From: Mesorhizobium onobrychidis
GTDB taxonomy: Bacteria; Pseudomonadota; Alphaproteobacteria; Rhizobiales; Rhizobiaceae
Direction of reading: 5' to 3'
Assembly: GCF_024707545.1 (NCBI RefSeq)
Contig: NZ_CP062229.1
Coordinates: 2,523,501 to 2,587,500 of the forward strand
DNA length: 64,000 bases
Part shown: in pieces, positions 50,601 through 59,709 of the stretch
Position numbering within the stretch: the first letter of the stretch is position 1
Layout of the letters: the number at the start of each line of letters is the position of its first letter
Notes under the pieces: generated by a model
The model's input: only the letters and a program-made list of their open reading frames with translations
What the model was told of the DNA's origin: nothing
Database searches by the model: none
Position numbers and translations under genes: made by a program

Positions 50601-53596
50601 GCCTGCTCGGGCTGGACCTGGTGGAACAGCCTGGAATGGACCGCCTGAAGGCACGAGTCTACCTCGCCTTCGGCAACCTTGCAAAATCTTCGCCGCGGCA
50701 TGTCCGGACGGGCCGTCCACTGGCGCAGCGCGTATTTGAAACGGCGCAGCAGGTCGGCGATCTCACCTATGCAGTCTTGAGCCGCAATAACCTCCTGACC
50801 TACCTCCTCGCCAGCGGCGAGCCCCTCTCTGAGGTTCAACGCGATGCGGAAGCCGGTCTGGTTTTCGCCCGCCAAGCCGGGTTCGGTGTCGTGGTCGGCT
50901 TCATTGCCGGGCAACTTCAGCTCATTCGAACGCTCCGCGGGCTGACGCCGGTGTTCGGCTGCTTCAACGACACAGGATTCGACGAGCAGCAATTCGAGCG
51001 TCAGACCGACGGCAAGCCTGGTAGTTGCTTGTACTGGATCCGCAAGCTGCAGGCACGCGCTCTCGCCGGCGACCACGTCGCAGCGCTTGCAGCAGCGGCG
51101 AAAGTACAAGGCCTCCTGTGGATGACCCCTGCCATTTTCGAGCGGGCGGAATACCATTTTTATGCAGGCCTCTCGCTGGCCGCACTCTGCGACGAAGTAT
51201 CGGCCACCGAGAGTTCCCAACATCGGAGGGCCTTGGCCGCTCACCGCCGCCAAATCGAGGAGTGGGCCGAGCACAGTCCAGAGAATTTTGCGAGCCGCGC
51301 AGTGTTGATCAACGCGGAGACTGCGCGCTTGGGCAACCACGCGCTGGATGCCGAGCATTTGTATGAACAGGCCATCCAATTGGCCTACGCGAACGCGCTT
51401 CCTCACGACGAGGCGATCGCGTATGAGCGCGCTTCCGCCTTCTACCGCAGGCGCGGGTTTGATCAGATTGCTCAGCTCTACCTGGAAAACGCCCGTCGCT
51501 GTTATCTGCGCTGGGGAGCTGAGGGCAAGGTGCGGCAACTCGATGAACTCTCTCCACGCCTGCGGGACGACGAACCAGCACCGGTTGCGACGAGCACAAT
51601 CGAAGCGCCAGTCGAACGTCTCGACCTCGCTACCGTCATCAAGGTGTCGCAAGCGGTCTCCGGCGAAATCGACATCGAGAAGCTGATTGACACAGTGCTG
51701 CGAATGGCCATCGAACAGGCGGGGGCCGAGCGCGGGCTTCTTGTCCTGTCGCGTGGTGGTGAGCCGCGAATTGCCGCGGAGGCCTTGACCCGCGGCGACG
51801 CCGTGGTCATAGAGCTGCGCGATGCGGCCGCTGTGGGAACGATGCCGGAGTCAGTTCTCAATTACGTCCTGCGTACGGGGCAAGCTGTAAGCCTCGACAA
51901 TGCGTCTGCCGAAAACTCCTTTGCGGCCGATCCCTACATCCGTGACCACACGGCCAGATCCATTCTCTGCTTGCCGCTGATCAATCACGCGAAGCTGATC
52001 GGCGTGCTCTATCTGGAGAACAATCTGGCCGGACGTGTCTTCGCGCCGGCCCGCAGTGCGGTGCTGAAGCTCCTCGCTTCGCAGGCCGCCAGCGCGCTTG
52101 AGATTACCGGTCTTTACCGCGACCTCGCAGAACGCGAAGGCCGGATTGGCCGTCTGGTCGAGGCCAACATCATCGGGATTTTCATCCGCGATATCGATGG
52201 CCGAATTGTCGAGGCCAACGAGGCGTTTGTCAGGATGGTGGGCTATAGCCGCGACGAACTCTCCTCGGGTCGCCTGCTCGACGCAGAACTGACGCCGCCG
52301 GAGTGGCGCGAGCGTGACGCCGAGGCTGGGGCGGAGCTGAAGATGAACGGCAGCGTCCAGCCGTTCGAAAAGGAGTACCAGCGAAAGGATGGTGGCCGCG
52401 TATCCGTGCTGATTGGCGAGGCGAGCTTCGAAGGAACCGGAAACCAGACTGTCGCCTTCGTACTGGATCTGTCCGAGCGCAAGCGGGCGGAAGAAAAATT
52501 ACGAGCGAGCGAGTCACGCTTCCGAACGTTCGTCGACCACGCGACCGACGCGTTCTTCCTGCACGCCGACGACCTGACCGTCATAGATGTTAACCGTCAG
52601 GCCTGCGAAAGCCTCGGCTACAGCCGCGAGGAACTGATTGGAATGCACCCGCGCGAGTTCGACGGGGATCTGAACCAGGAGGTGCTCGCCAACTTGGTAG
52701 CTCGAGTTGAGACCGGACAGACAGTGACGTTCGAGACGCTGCACTGTCGCAAGGACGGCAGCGTATTTCCCGTCGAAATTCGCGCCGGTCGATTCCAGCA
52801 GGGAGAGCAATGGTTCCGTCTTTCACTTGTGCGCGACATCACCAGCCGCAAGCAGGCGGAGAATGCCCTCCAACTCGCGCAGGCCGAGCTTGCCCATATG
52901 AGCAGGATGACCACAATGGGAGAGCTTGCGGCTTCGATCGCCCACGAGGTCAGACAGCCTCTCACCGGGCTCGTCGGCAGCGGCAATGCGTGTCTTCGCT
53001 ATCTTGATGCGGATCCGCGCGACATCATCTCCGCCCGTCGGGCCGTCGAGCATATGATCAGTGACGCCTTTCGCGCGTCCGAGGTCATCGACCGGATCAG
53101 GGCGATGGCGAAGAAATCCCCCGAGCGGCGGGATCGGCTGAGCATCAATGACATTGTTTCGGAGACGATTGCGTTGGTGTCCACGGACCTGCAACGAGGC
53201 GCCATCTCGCTGAACACCGAGCTGTCGGACAACCTGCCTCCAATCGTGGGCGACCAGGTCCAAATACAGCAGGTCGTTCTCAACCTCATAATGAACGCCA
53301 AGGATGCAATGACAGCGGTTCCAAAAGGATCACGCGAACTCGTCATAAGCACCGAACGAGTGGCATCACAAACGGCTTTGGTAGCGGTCCGTGACAGCGG
53401 CCCGCCAATCGACTCCGCGAAGGTCGACGAAATGTTCGAGGCCTTTTACAGCACCAAACCCAAGGGCATGGGCCTGGGCCTCACGATCAGTCGTTCGATC
53501 ATCGAGTCTCACAACGGCCGACTCTGGGCCGTCCCCAACCAGCCGCGCGGGGCAATTTTCCAGTTTACATTGCCAGTTGAGGAGAAACCGGAATAA
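47636..53596 (+). CDS. Hybrid Ser/Thr kinase - AAA ATPase - GAF - PAS - histidine kinase
   Basis: A 1986-residue cytoplasmic protein. Ser/Thr kinase-like domain (about 50-310) with HRDIKPANIL at about 163, but the DFG position reads LTGFGVAS, so the Mg-binding Asp is Gly. ATPase with Walker A GHAGAGKS at about 367 and Walker B LALFLDDLQWLD, then TPR-like helices. GAF domain at about 1335-1490, two PAS domains at about 1505 and 1630, HisKA His in SIAHEVRQPLTG at about 1770, and HATPase with LNLIMNAKDAM and KGMGLGLTISRSI. A GTG six bases upstream is an alternative start. The response regulator partner follows 55 bp downstream. Confidence 0.93.
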   Translation: MDDTVQGGPKRSARKSTGRQERLAAPGRLTTPTLAQPDAVQATWDDGYRILTRQTRQDEKAGPQPVLVVRLAAEHPSRTSLDRLAHEYGLRDELDGTWAAKPLEFINENNRSALILDDCGGVPLRQLIAERKQGMATELPLFLRLAIGIAAAVGKVHERGLVHRDIKPANILVNEAEGQVRLTGFGVASRLSRERQASEPPEVIAGTLAYMAPEQTGRMNRSVDARSDLYAIGVTLYETLTGKLPFTASDPMEWVHCHIAKRPVPPSERMKKVPRAVSAILMKLLAKNAEERYQTAGGLEADLRRALLEWESRGRIGEFPLGTHDLADELLIPERLYGREREIAVLLAAFDRVVAGGEPQLVLVSGHAGAGKSTVVHELHRALVPSSGLFASGKFDQNQRDAPYASLAQALQGLIRPLLGKSEAELVPWRAGLIEALGASGRLMETLVPELEALIGPQPAVAELPPQDAKRRFHLIIRRLLGVFARAEHPLALFLDDLQWLDTATLDLLEDICTQRDMRHLLLIGAYRDNEVTPTHPLIRRLAAIRDAGGLVREIPLAPLRLEEMVRIFADALHCRSGRVQPLARLVHKKSAGNPFFALQFLSTLPDEGLLWLDRAQGRWDWDLERIRAKGYTDNVADLMLSKLRRLPTTTQIALNVLACLGSRATVGTLTLIRGEPEEAVHTVFWAAVRTGLVLRQQGAYRFLHDRIQEAAYGLIPESERAAAHLAVGRVLLTHTPSDALEESIFDIVGQLNRGSMIIAPGEERERLADLNLVAARRAKAAAAYASALTYATTGAGLLPDDAWERRYDLAFGLNLHRAECEFLAGAPAEAQARLAELASRAASLTDLARVTRLRVDLFMSLGRSDQAIVFGLDYLRRVGITWSAHPTRKQVRQEYARLWRQLGNRPMETLLNSPPMADPVALATMNVLTSLVTPALFTDENLRCLVIGRMGNVSLRHGNSDTSPYAYTAVGTVLGLYFGDYEAGFRFGLLGLDLVEQPGMDRLKARVYLAFGNLAKSSPRHVRTGRPLAQRVFETAQQVGDLTYAVLSRNNLLTYLLASGEPLSEVQRDAEAGLVFARQAGFGVVVGFIAGQLQLIRTLRGLTPVFGCFNDTGFDEQQFERQTDGKPGSCLYWIRKLQARALAGDHVAALAAAAKVQGLLWMTPAIFERAEYHFYAGLSLAALCDEVSATESSQHRRALAAHRRQIEEWAEHSPENFASRAVLINAETARLGNHALDAEHLYEQAIQLAYANALPHDEAIAYERASAFYRRRGFDQIAQLYLENARRCYLRWGAEGKVRQLDELSPRLRDDEPAPVATSTIEAPVERLDLATVIKVSQAVSGEIDIEKLIDTVLRMAIEQAGAERGLLVLSRGGEPRIAAEALTRGDAVVIELRDAAAVGTMPESVLNYVLRTGQAVSLDNASAENSFAADPYIRDHTARSILCLPLINHAKLIGVLYLENNLAGRVFAPARSAVLKLLASQAASALEITGLYRDLAEREGRIGRLVEANIIGIFIRDIDGRIVEANEAFVRMVGYSRDELSSGRLLDAELTPPEWRERDAEAGAELKMNGSVQPFEKEYQRKDGGRVSVLIGEASFEGTGNQTVAFVLDLSERKRAEEKLRASESRFRTFVDHATDAFFLHADDLTVIDVNRQACESLGYSREELIGMHPREFDGDLNQEVLANLVARVETGQTVTFETLHCRKDGSVFPVEIRAGRFQQGEQWFRLSLVRDITSRKQAENALQLAQAELAHMSRMTTMGELAASIAHEVRQPLTGLVGSGNACLRYLDADPRDIISARRAVEHMISDAFRASEVIDRIRAMAKKSPERRDRLSINDIVSETIALVSTDLQRGAISLNTELSDNLPPIVGDQVQIQQVVLNLIMNAKDAMTAVPKGSRELVISTERVASQTALVAVRDSGPPIDSAKVDEMFEAFYSTKPKGMGLGLTISRSIIESHNGRLWAVPNQPRGAIFQFTLPVEEKPE

Positions 53597-53651
53597 TAAT
53601 TAGCGTCCGGCCTGCCGCGCATTACCGGCGGCTCAACCTTGGGGCGCATGG

Positions 53652-54278
53652 ATGGAGGAGTTCGTCTACATCATTGATGATGATGCGTCGGTTCGGAGGG
53701 GGCTCGGCGAACTCTTGCGCTCGGTCGGACTTGGCGTGCACACATTCGAGTCCAGCCAGGAGTTTCTGGACAGCAAGCGTTCTGATGCTCCAGGCTGCAT
53801 CATCCTCGACGTGAGGCTGCCGGGGCGGAGTGGGCTCGAATTTCAGAGTATGCTGCAGAATTTGGGCATTCAACTTCCAGTCATTTTCATCAGTGCCCAT
53901 AGCGACATTCCGATCTCGGTGCGCGCGATGAAATCGGGCGCCATCGAGTTCCTGACGAAGCCGCTGCGTGAACAGGAATTGCTAGACGCGGTTCACGCCG
54001 GGATCGAGCAGGACCGCACTCGGCGGCAGAAGGCCGAGCTCATTGCCGATTTTCGGACGCGCTACGATTCCTTGACGCCGCGCGAGCGAGAGATCATGAA
54101 CCTGGTGGTCACCGGCAGGGTCAACAAGCAGATCGCTGCTCAAGCGGGTCTCAGCGAGGTGACCGTGAAGGTCCATCGCGGGCACGTCATGCAGAAGATG
54201 CGGGCGAAATCTCTCGTCGAACTGGTCCGAATGGCGGACAGCCTGGGTGTGACGACCACGCCGACTCGCATGAAATAG
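53652..54278 (+). CDS. FixJ-family response regulator
   Basis: A 208-residue protein. The receiver has the acidic pair IIDDDASVRRGLGELLRSVG, phosphoacceptor Asp in IILDVRLPGRSGLEF, the conserved Thr/Ser (FISAHSDIPISVRAMKSGA) and Lys in FLTKPLREQELLDAV. The LuxR-type helix-turn-helix is LTPREREIMNLVVTGRVNKQ and AGLSEVTVKVHRGHVMQKM. It is the evident partner of the giant histidine kinase immediately upstream. Confidence 0.95.
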   Translation: MEEFVYIIDDDASVRRGLGELLRSVGLGVHTFESSQEFLDSKRSDAPGCIILDVRLPGRSGLEFQSMLQNLGIQLPVIFISAHSDIPISVRAMKSGAIEFLTKPLREQELLDAVHAGIEQDRTRRQKAELIADFRTRYDSLTPREREIMNLVVTGRVNKQIAAQAGLSEVTVKVHRGHVMQKMRAKSLVELVRMADSLGVTTTPTRMK

Positions 54279-54781
54279 CGGTCCTATAAAATATATACCA
54301 ACGTATAATTGCCCTGGTGCGCATGAATATGCGCCGGATGCGCTCTTTCGTTTTCCCTTAAGGAAGTTGACCAACTTGGCAATGGCGTTGAACCGCCAGC
54401 CGCCTCTACTGTCCAACCAAAGGACGGAGCTGGTTATGGTTACATGATCAAAAGGCCAGTATCTGCAATCTTCGCGGATACCCTGTGCGGTCCCTCAACG
54501 CGTCAAGCACTGCACGCATCAAATCATACGTCAACCGCGAGCTCGGAGCCGTCCCTGGGCTGCGGAGGCCGAATGGGCGTCTGCCCAGCCTCTCGCCCGA
54601 TCTCCGCCTTGTGCCGGGTTATCTACACCAATTGGCATGTTGAATTGCATAATTACGTGATTTCTCGTATTGACCTAATCGTCGATTTGACCTAATTGTC
54701 TAAAACGAGAGCCGGTTAGCACGTCTCCGACTCCCTATCATCAGTTCCCTGCAACCTCGATCCTTTCGAGCGGAGGCTTTC
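54279..54781. other. Intergenic region with the RND-operon promoter
   Basis: About 500 bp without a supported gene. AAGTTG-AC-CAACTT at 54364-54377 is a small perfect dyad. The regulator box at 54670 lies in the second half, about 90 bp before the adaptor gene. The intervening sequence has no clear coding frame. Confidence 0.5.
54670..54691 (+). promoter_or_regulatory. Shared regulator box, copy 3, upstream of the RND operon
   Basis: TTGACCTAATCGTCGATTTGAC matches the boxes at 39312 and 42632 at TTGAC, GTCG and TTTGA, again preceded by TTTCTCGTA in place of ATTCTCATA. A second half, CCTAATTGTCTA, follows. It suggests that the TetR protein at 41995, or a relative, controls efflux. Confidence 0.6.
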
Positions 54782-55864
54782 ATGCGCCTATCGTACGGCA
54801 AATTCCTTTGTGTCTGTCTCGCCGGCCTTTGTCTTGCCGGCTGTTCCGAAGAGGAGAAGGCAGCATTAGCAGCACCGCGGCAGGCGCGGGCAGTGGTGGT
54901 GACGCCTCACAAGCTCGCCACGGTGGCGGAGGGCGCCGGTCGCGTCCAGTCGCGTTATGTCAGCGAGGTCGGCTTCGAGGTCGGCGGCCGAGTCATCTCG
55001 CGCGATGTCGACATAGGCGCCATCGTCAAGAAAGGTCAGAAGCTCGCTGAGCTCAGTGCCGTCGATTACCGCAACAAGGTGACCGCCGCACAGGCCGATC
55101 TCACGGCGACCAAGGCCACGCTCGTCCAGGTCGTGGCCCAAGAGGATCGCTTCCGTATTCTGCTCGGCAAGGGCTTTAGCACCCGTTCCCAGTACGATGA
55201 GGCGCTGAAGTCGCTGCAGAGCGCACAAGCTGCCGTCCAGGCGGCCGAAGCCAATCTCCGGATCGTTGAAAACCAGCTCGGCTACACGCAGTTGCTTGCG
55301 CCCGGCGACGGCATCGTGACGGCGGCTGGCGCCGACCCAGGTCAGGTCGTGGCCGCGGGCCAGATGGTCGTCGAGATCTCCCGCAATGACGCGCGCGAGG
55401 CGGTCTTCGCCGTCGCCGGCGAAGACATCGCCGGGGCAGAGCTCGGCATGGCGGTGAACGTTTCGATCCAGGGCCGGCCGGACATCGCGGTCACCGGCAC
55501 AATCCGCGAGATTTCCCCCGAAGCCGACAGCACGACCGGCACCTATCAGGTGAAGGTGGCGCTGGCTTCGGCGCCGCCAGAGATGCGGCTGGGCGCAGTC
55601 GTCGTAGGTCGCGTCGAAAGCGAAGAAGGCCAGGAGGTCACCACGCTACCCCCGACCGCGCTGCTGCAGTCCGGAGACGAGCCGCAGGTCTGGGTGATTG
55701 GCGGTGACGGCAAGGTGCAGCGCCGGAACGTCCAGCTGCTTCAATTCGATACAGACTCCGTCGTCGTTAGCCACGGGCTGTCGGCAGGAGAGAAGGTCGT
55801 GACCGCCGGCGTTAATTCGCTGGCAGACGGTGAGTTGGTGAACGCTGAGACGGAGGTCGAGTGA
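54782..55864 (+). CDS. RND efflux periplasmic adaptor (membrane fusion) lipoprotein
   Basis: A 360-residue protein with a lipoprotein signal and lipobox LAGC (Cys21). The adaptor domains are in order: barrel-sandwich half GFEVGGRVISRDVDIGAIVK, alpha hairpin (NKVTAAQADLTATKATLVQV, RSQYDEALKSLQSAQAAVQA), the second lipoyl half LLAPGDGIVTAAGADPGQVV, then beta-barrel and membrane-proximal domains. It should link the inner-membrane pump to an outer-membrane channel, which is not encoded here. The stop overlaps the pump start by one base. Confidence 0.93.
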   Translation: MRLSYGKFLCVCLAGLCLAGCSEEEKAALAAPRQARAVVVTPHKLATVAEGAGRVQSRYVSEVGFEVGGRVISRDVDIGAIVKKGQKLAELSAVDYRNKVTAAQADLTATKATLVQVVAQEDRFRILLGKGFSTRSQYDEALKSLQSAQAAVQAAEANLRIVENQLGYTQLLAPGDGIVTAAGADPGQVVAAGQMVVEISRNDAREAVFAVAGEDIAGAELGMAVNVSIQGRPDIAVTGTIREISPEADSTTGTYQVKVALASAPPEMRLGAVVVGRVESEEGQEVTTLPPTALLQSGDEPQVWVIGGDGKVQRRNVQLLQFDTDSVVVSHGLSAGEKVVTAGVNSLADGELVNAETEVE

Positions 55865-58800
55865 TGACACGCTTCAATCTTTCGGAATGGGCGGTCCACA
55901 ACCGGGCCATCGTCGTATTCCTCATGCTCGTCTGCGTCATCGGCGGCATCAGCGCTTACGAGAGGCTCGGCCGGCAGGAGGATCCGGATTTCACCGTGCA
56001 AACCATGGTGGTCCAGGCGGTTTGGCCAGGGGCCACCGCGGCCGATATGCTCACACAGGTGACCGACAGGCTCGAGAAGAAGCTCGAGGAGACTCCCCAG
56101 CTCGATTACATCAAGAGCTACACCAAACCCGGCCAGGCGACCATTTTCGTTTACCTCAAGGAGTCGACGCCCAAGCGCGAGCTCGACGACATCTGGTACC
56201 AGGTCCGCAAGAAAGTCAGTGACGTCCAGGCGACGCTTCCCCCTGGCGTGGTCGGCCCCTTCTTCAACGACGAGTTTGGCGACGTTTTCGGCATCATCTA
56301 CGGGATCACCTTCGACGGCTTCACGCCTCGCGAGGCGCGCGACTTCGCCGAGACGGCGCGGACCGAGTTCCTGCGTTCGTCCGATGTCGGCAAGGTCGAG
56401 ATTTTTGGCGACCAGGACGAAAAGGTCTATCTCAGCTTCTCACCCCAGAAGCTCGCCAATCTTAAGCTCAGCCTCGACGAAGTGCTGACGGCGATCGCTC
56501 GGCAGAACGCGGTTGTGCCCTCCGGCGTCATCAACACGCCGCACGAGAACATGCTTGTCGACGTTACCGGCTCCCTCCTGAAGCCCCAGAGCATTGCCGA
56601 CCTCAATCTCTGGATCGATGGGCGCTTCTACAAACTCACCGACATCGCCAAAGTTCAGCGCGGCTACAGTGACCCGCCCACGAAGATGTTCCGCGTCAAC
56701 GGCAAGCCGGCCATCGGTATCGGCGTGAACATGCGTGAGGGCGGCAACAACCTCGACTTTGGCGAAGGCCTGCACGAGGCGGCCGGGCGCCTGATGCAGC
56801 GCTTCCCCGTCGGCATTGAGCTCAACCTGGTTTCGGACCAGCCCGAGGTCGTGCGCGAAGCCATCGGTGAATTCACCAAGGCACTGTTCGAGGCGATCGT
56901 CATCGTGCTCGCTGTCAGCTTCCTCAGCCTCGGCTTCAGGGCCGGGCTCGTGGTTGCCTTGTCGATCCCGCTGGTGCTCGCCATCGTCTTTATCGCCATG
57001 GAAGCGATGGGCATCAGCCTGCAGCGCATCTCGCTCGGCGCGCTCATCATCGCGCTCGGCCTACTGGTGGATGATGCGATGATCACCATCGAAATGATGA
57101 TCTCGAAGATCGAGGAAGGCATGGAAAAAGTTAAGGCGGCTACATTCGCCTATACTTCTACCGCCTTCCCCATGTTATCGGGAACTCTGATCACGATCCT
57201 CGGCTTCCTGCCAATAGGCTTCGCCGACAACAACACCGGACAGTATACGTTTTCGCTGTTTGCCGTCATTGCGGTTGCGCTCGTGGCCTCCTGGTTCGTG
57301 GCCGTGATCTTCGCGCCGGTAATCGGGCTGTCCCTGCTGCCTTCTCACATGAAGGCGCATGGCACTCATGGGCCGGGCCGCTTCATGCGCGCTTTCATTG
57401 GCTTGCTCGGCTTCAGCATGCGGCACCGCTGGCTTACCATCGCCGCCTCGCTTGCCGCCTTCGGCGCCTCCCTGTACGGCATGGGTTTCGTGCAGCAGCA
57501 GTTCTTCCCGGCGTCGAACCGGCCCGAGCTTGTGGTGACGATGACGCTGCCGAAGAATGCCTCGATCGCGGCGACCGAAACGGAGACGAAGCGGCTGGAA
57601 GAGACGCTTGCCAGCGACCCCGACATCGCCGGCTTCTCTTCCTATGTGGGCGGCGGCGCCATCCGCTTCTACCTGCCGCTCGACGTCCAGCTCGACAACG
57701 ACTTCATGGCGGAGACTGTGGTCGTCGCGAAGGATCTCGAGGCGCGGGACCGCGTTCAGGCGAAGCTCGAGACGCTGTTTGCCGACAGCTTCCCGAACGT
57801 GAGGGCCCGCATCTCGCGCCTGGAACTCGGGCCGCCGGTCGGCTGGCCGGTGCAATACCGGGTGAGCGCGCCGACGACCGACGAAGCGAGGGAGCACGCG
57901 GAGGAACTCGCAAAGATACTGCGGTCATCCGGACTCGTGCGCAACGTCAACTACGACTGGGCTGAGAAGAACAAGGAACTGCGCATCGTGGTCGATCAGG
58001 ATCGCGTGCGTCAGGCTGGCCTAAGCTCCGAACAGCTCGCCCAGGCGCTCGACCGCGTGCTCACCGGCTCGACGGTCACTCAGCTGCGCGACTCGATCTA
58101 TCTGGTCGATGTCGTGGCCCGGGCCGAAAACAGCGAGCGCGAAAGCGTCGAGGCCTTACGCAATCTCCAGATCCCCACTCCGACAGGCGCCTCGGTACCC
58201 CTGCGCGAACTTGCCGAGTTCCAGTACGGTCTCGACGAGGGCTATGTCTGGCGTCGCGGCCGCCTGCCCACCATCACAGTCCAGGCGGAACCGTTGCCGG
58301 GGCTGCAGCCCGCCTCCGTTCACGAGCGACTCGCAGGCGCGGTCGAAGAGTACACCAAGTCACTGCCGGCCGGCACTCTGCTAGAAACCGGCGGCACGGT
58401 CGAGAAGAGCGGCCAAAGCAACGCCGCTCTGCTGGCCCAGTTTCCGCTGATGATCACGTTGATGCTGACCGTACTCATCGTGCAGTTAGGCAGCTTCCGC
58501 CAGATGGCGATGGTGATCAGTGTAGCGCCGCTCGGTCTCATCGGGGTCGCAATCGCGCTGCTGACCACGAGTACGCCTATGGGCTTCATCGCCATCCTCG
58601 GGATCATCGCGCTTGCAGGGATGATCATCCGCAACTCCGTGATCCTCGTCGACCAGATCGAGCATGAGCGGGCGCGTGGCATCGATCCCTGGAGGGCGGT
58701 GATCGACGCGACCACGCACCGGTTCCGGCCGATCATGCTGACCGCGGCTGCAGCCATCCTTGGCATGATCCCGATCATGCACGACGTGTTCTGGGGGCCG

Positions 58801-58959
58801 ATGGCCTACGCCATTGTCGGCGGGCTCGCCGTCGCGACGGTGCTGACGCTCGTCTTCCTCCCGGCCCTTTATGTCGCGGTCAACGGCATTCGGGAAAAGC
58901 ATGAACCTGTAGCAGCGCCTGACGTTCCGGCAATGCCCATTCTCGTCCCCCAGCATTGA
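55864..58959 (+). CDS. RND family efflux permease (HAE1-like)
   Basis: A 1031-residue inner-membrane transporter with the usual 12 helices. The TM1 start is WAVHNRAIVVFLMLVCVIGG. The TM4 proton-relay aspartates lie in ALIIALGLLVDDAMITIEMM. The C-terminal half repeats the pattern (GIIALAGMIIRNSVILVDQI). PTITVQAEPLPG and the large periplasmic loops fit drug or solvent efflux better than the CzcA metal subgroup. The start ATG overlaps the adaptor stop (TGATG). The small membrane protein gene follows 14 bp later. Confidence 0.94.
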   Translation: MTRFNLSEWAVHNRAIVVFLMLVCVIGGISAYERLGRQEDPDFTVQTMVVQAVWPGATAADMLTQVTDRLEKKLEETPQLDYIKSYTKPGQATIFVYLKESTPKRELDDIWYQVRKKVSDVQATLPPGVVGPFFNDEFGDVFGIIYGITFDGFTPREARDFAETARTEFLRSSDVGKVEIFGDQDEKVYLSFSPQKLANLKLSLDEVLTAIARQNAVVPSGVINTPHENMLVDVTGSLLKPQSIADLNLWIDGRFYKLTDIAKVQRGYSDPPTKMFRVNGKPAIGIGVNMREGGNNLDFGEGLHEAAGRLMQRFPVGIELNLVSDQPEVVREAIGEFTKALFEAIVIVLAVSFLSLGFRAGLVVALSIPLVLAIVFIAMEAMGISLQRISLGALIIALGLLVDDAMITIEMMISKIEEGMEKVKAATFAYTSTAFPMLSGTLITILGFLPIGFADNNTGQYTFSLFAVIAVALVASWFVAVIFAPVIGLSLLPSHMKAHGTHGPGRFMRAFIGLLGFSMRHRWLTIAASLAAFGASLYGMGFVQQQFFPASNRPELVVTMTLPKNASIAATETETKRLEETLASDPDIAGFSSYVGGGAIRFYLPLDVQLDNDFMAETVVVAKDLEARDRVQAKLETLFADSFPNVRARISRLELGPPVGWPVQYRVSAPTTDEAREHAEELAKILRSSGLVRNVNYDWAEKNKELRIVVDQDRVRQAGLSSEQLAQALDRVLTGSTVTQLRDSIYLVDVVARAENSERESVEALRNLQIPTPTGASVPLRELAEFQYGLDEGYVWRRGRLPTITVQAEPLPGLQPASVHERLAGAVEEYTKSLPAGTLLETGGTVEKSGQSNAALLAQFPLMITLMLTVLIVQLGSFRQMAMVISVAPLGLIGVAIALLTTSTPMGFIAILGIIALAGMIIRNSVILVDQIEHERARGIDPWRAVIDATTHRFRPIMLTAAAAILGMIPIMHDVFWGPMAYAIVGGLAVATVLTLVFLPALYVAVNGIREKHEPVAAPDVPAMPILVPQH

Positions 58960-58973
58960 GAAAGGGGCTTGCC

Positions 58974-59567
58974 ATGCCGGAAACCTCCTCTCTTGTCGAC
59001 CGCTTTCTGAGATCGGATGCCGGCATGTATGCTGGACCAGGTGAGATCACACGCGAGTATGCCGACAAGATGCTCCTCGCCGCCCTTCAGGAAGCACAAA
59101 CTGTGGCGCGTTCCTACGACAACAAGGCGCAAATCGTTGGCGTGGGTTACATCCTCGCCCTCAACCTCGTGCTGCGCTTCGGCGATCTTTTGCCGACGCA
59201 TGCGCCGATCGGGCCGCTGTTCTATGCGGTCGTTTGGGGGATCGTCATCATGCCGATCCTTCAGTTCGGCCAGGTGCTCTATCCGAGCCGGACACGCGCG
59301 GAGAGGGAATTCAATGGCAAGACGACTCATGGTTCCAAGACCCTACCGGTGTACTATGTCGACCCCAGCTACTTTGCCGATGTCCGTGACCTGATGCACC
59401 AGGCCTTGAGGTCGGACTGGACCTCGGTTTTGGCCACCGAGTTGCTGAAAACGTCACGCGTCAGGATCATAAAGCAGGCGCGCTTCCAACGCGGCCTGAT
59501 GATGACGGTCGTGTCTTTCATCGTGCTGGGAGGCGAGCAGTTTCTTCGAAGTTTCGCGCTCGCCTAA
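58974..59567 (+). CDS. Small membrane protein resembling Pycsar-effector (PycTM-like) proteins
   Basis: A 197-residue protein with AAAGGGG as ribosome binding site. An N-terminal amphipathic helix (YADKMLLAALQEAQTVARSY) with a basic DNKAQ is followed by two membrane helices (IVGVGYILALNLVL and LFYAVVWGIVIMPILQFGQV), a soluble segment with VYYVDPSYFADVRDLMHQAL, and a third helix near the C-terminus (GLMMTVVSFIVLGGEQFL). This order resembles PycTM-type effectors. The gene is the third of the RND operon and no pyrimidine cyclase is adjacent, so a role in efflux is equally possible. Confidence 0.6.
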   Translation: MPETSSLVDRFLRSDAGMYAGPGEITREYADKMLLAALQEAQTVARSYDNKAQIVGVGYILALNLVLRFGDLLPTHAPIGPLFYAVVWGIVIMPILQFGQVLYPSRTRAEREFNGKTTHGSKTLPVYYVDPSYFADVRDLMHQALRSDWTSVLATELLKTSRVRIIKQARFQRGLMMTVVSFIVLGGEQFLRSFALA

Positions 59568-59709
59568 TGAGGAACATGGCAAATTTGAACGAGAGCATGA
59601 TGCCATCGGTTGAGCTATGCAGCCGAAAAGCAAAGCAACCGATCTGTCTTCCTACCATGGCATGAACTGAAGACGTGCCAATCACAGCGCACGTTAACGG
59701 AGAGCTCAC

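Noticed and set aside
48854..51652. 932-codon minus-strand frame
   Set aside because: Antisense to the giant hybrid kinase; no recognisable domain or ribosome binding site.
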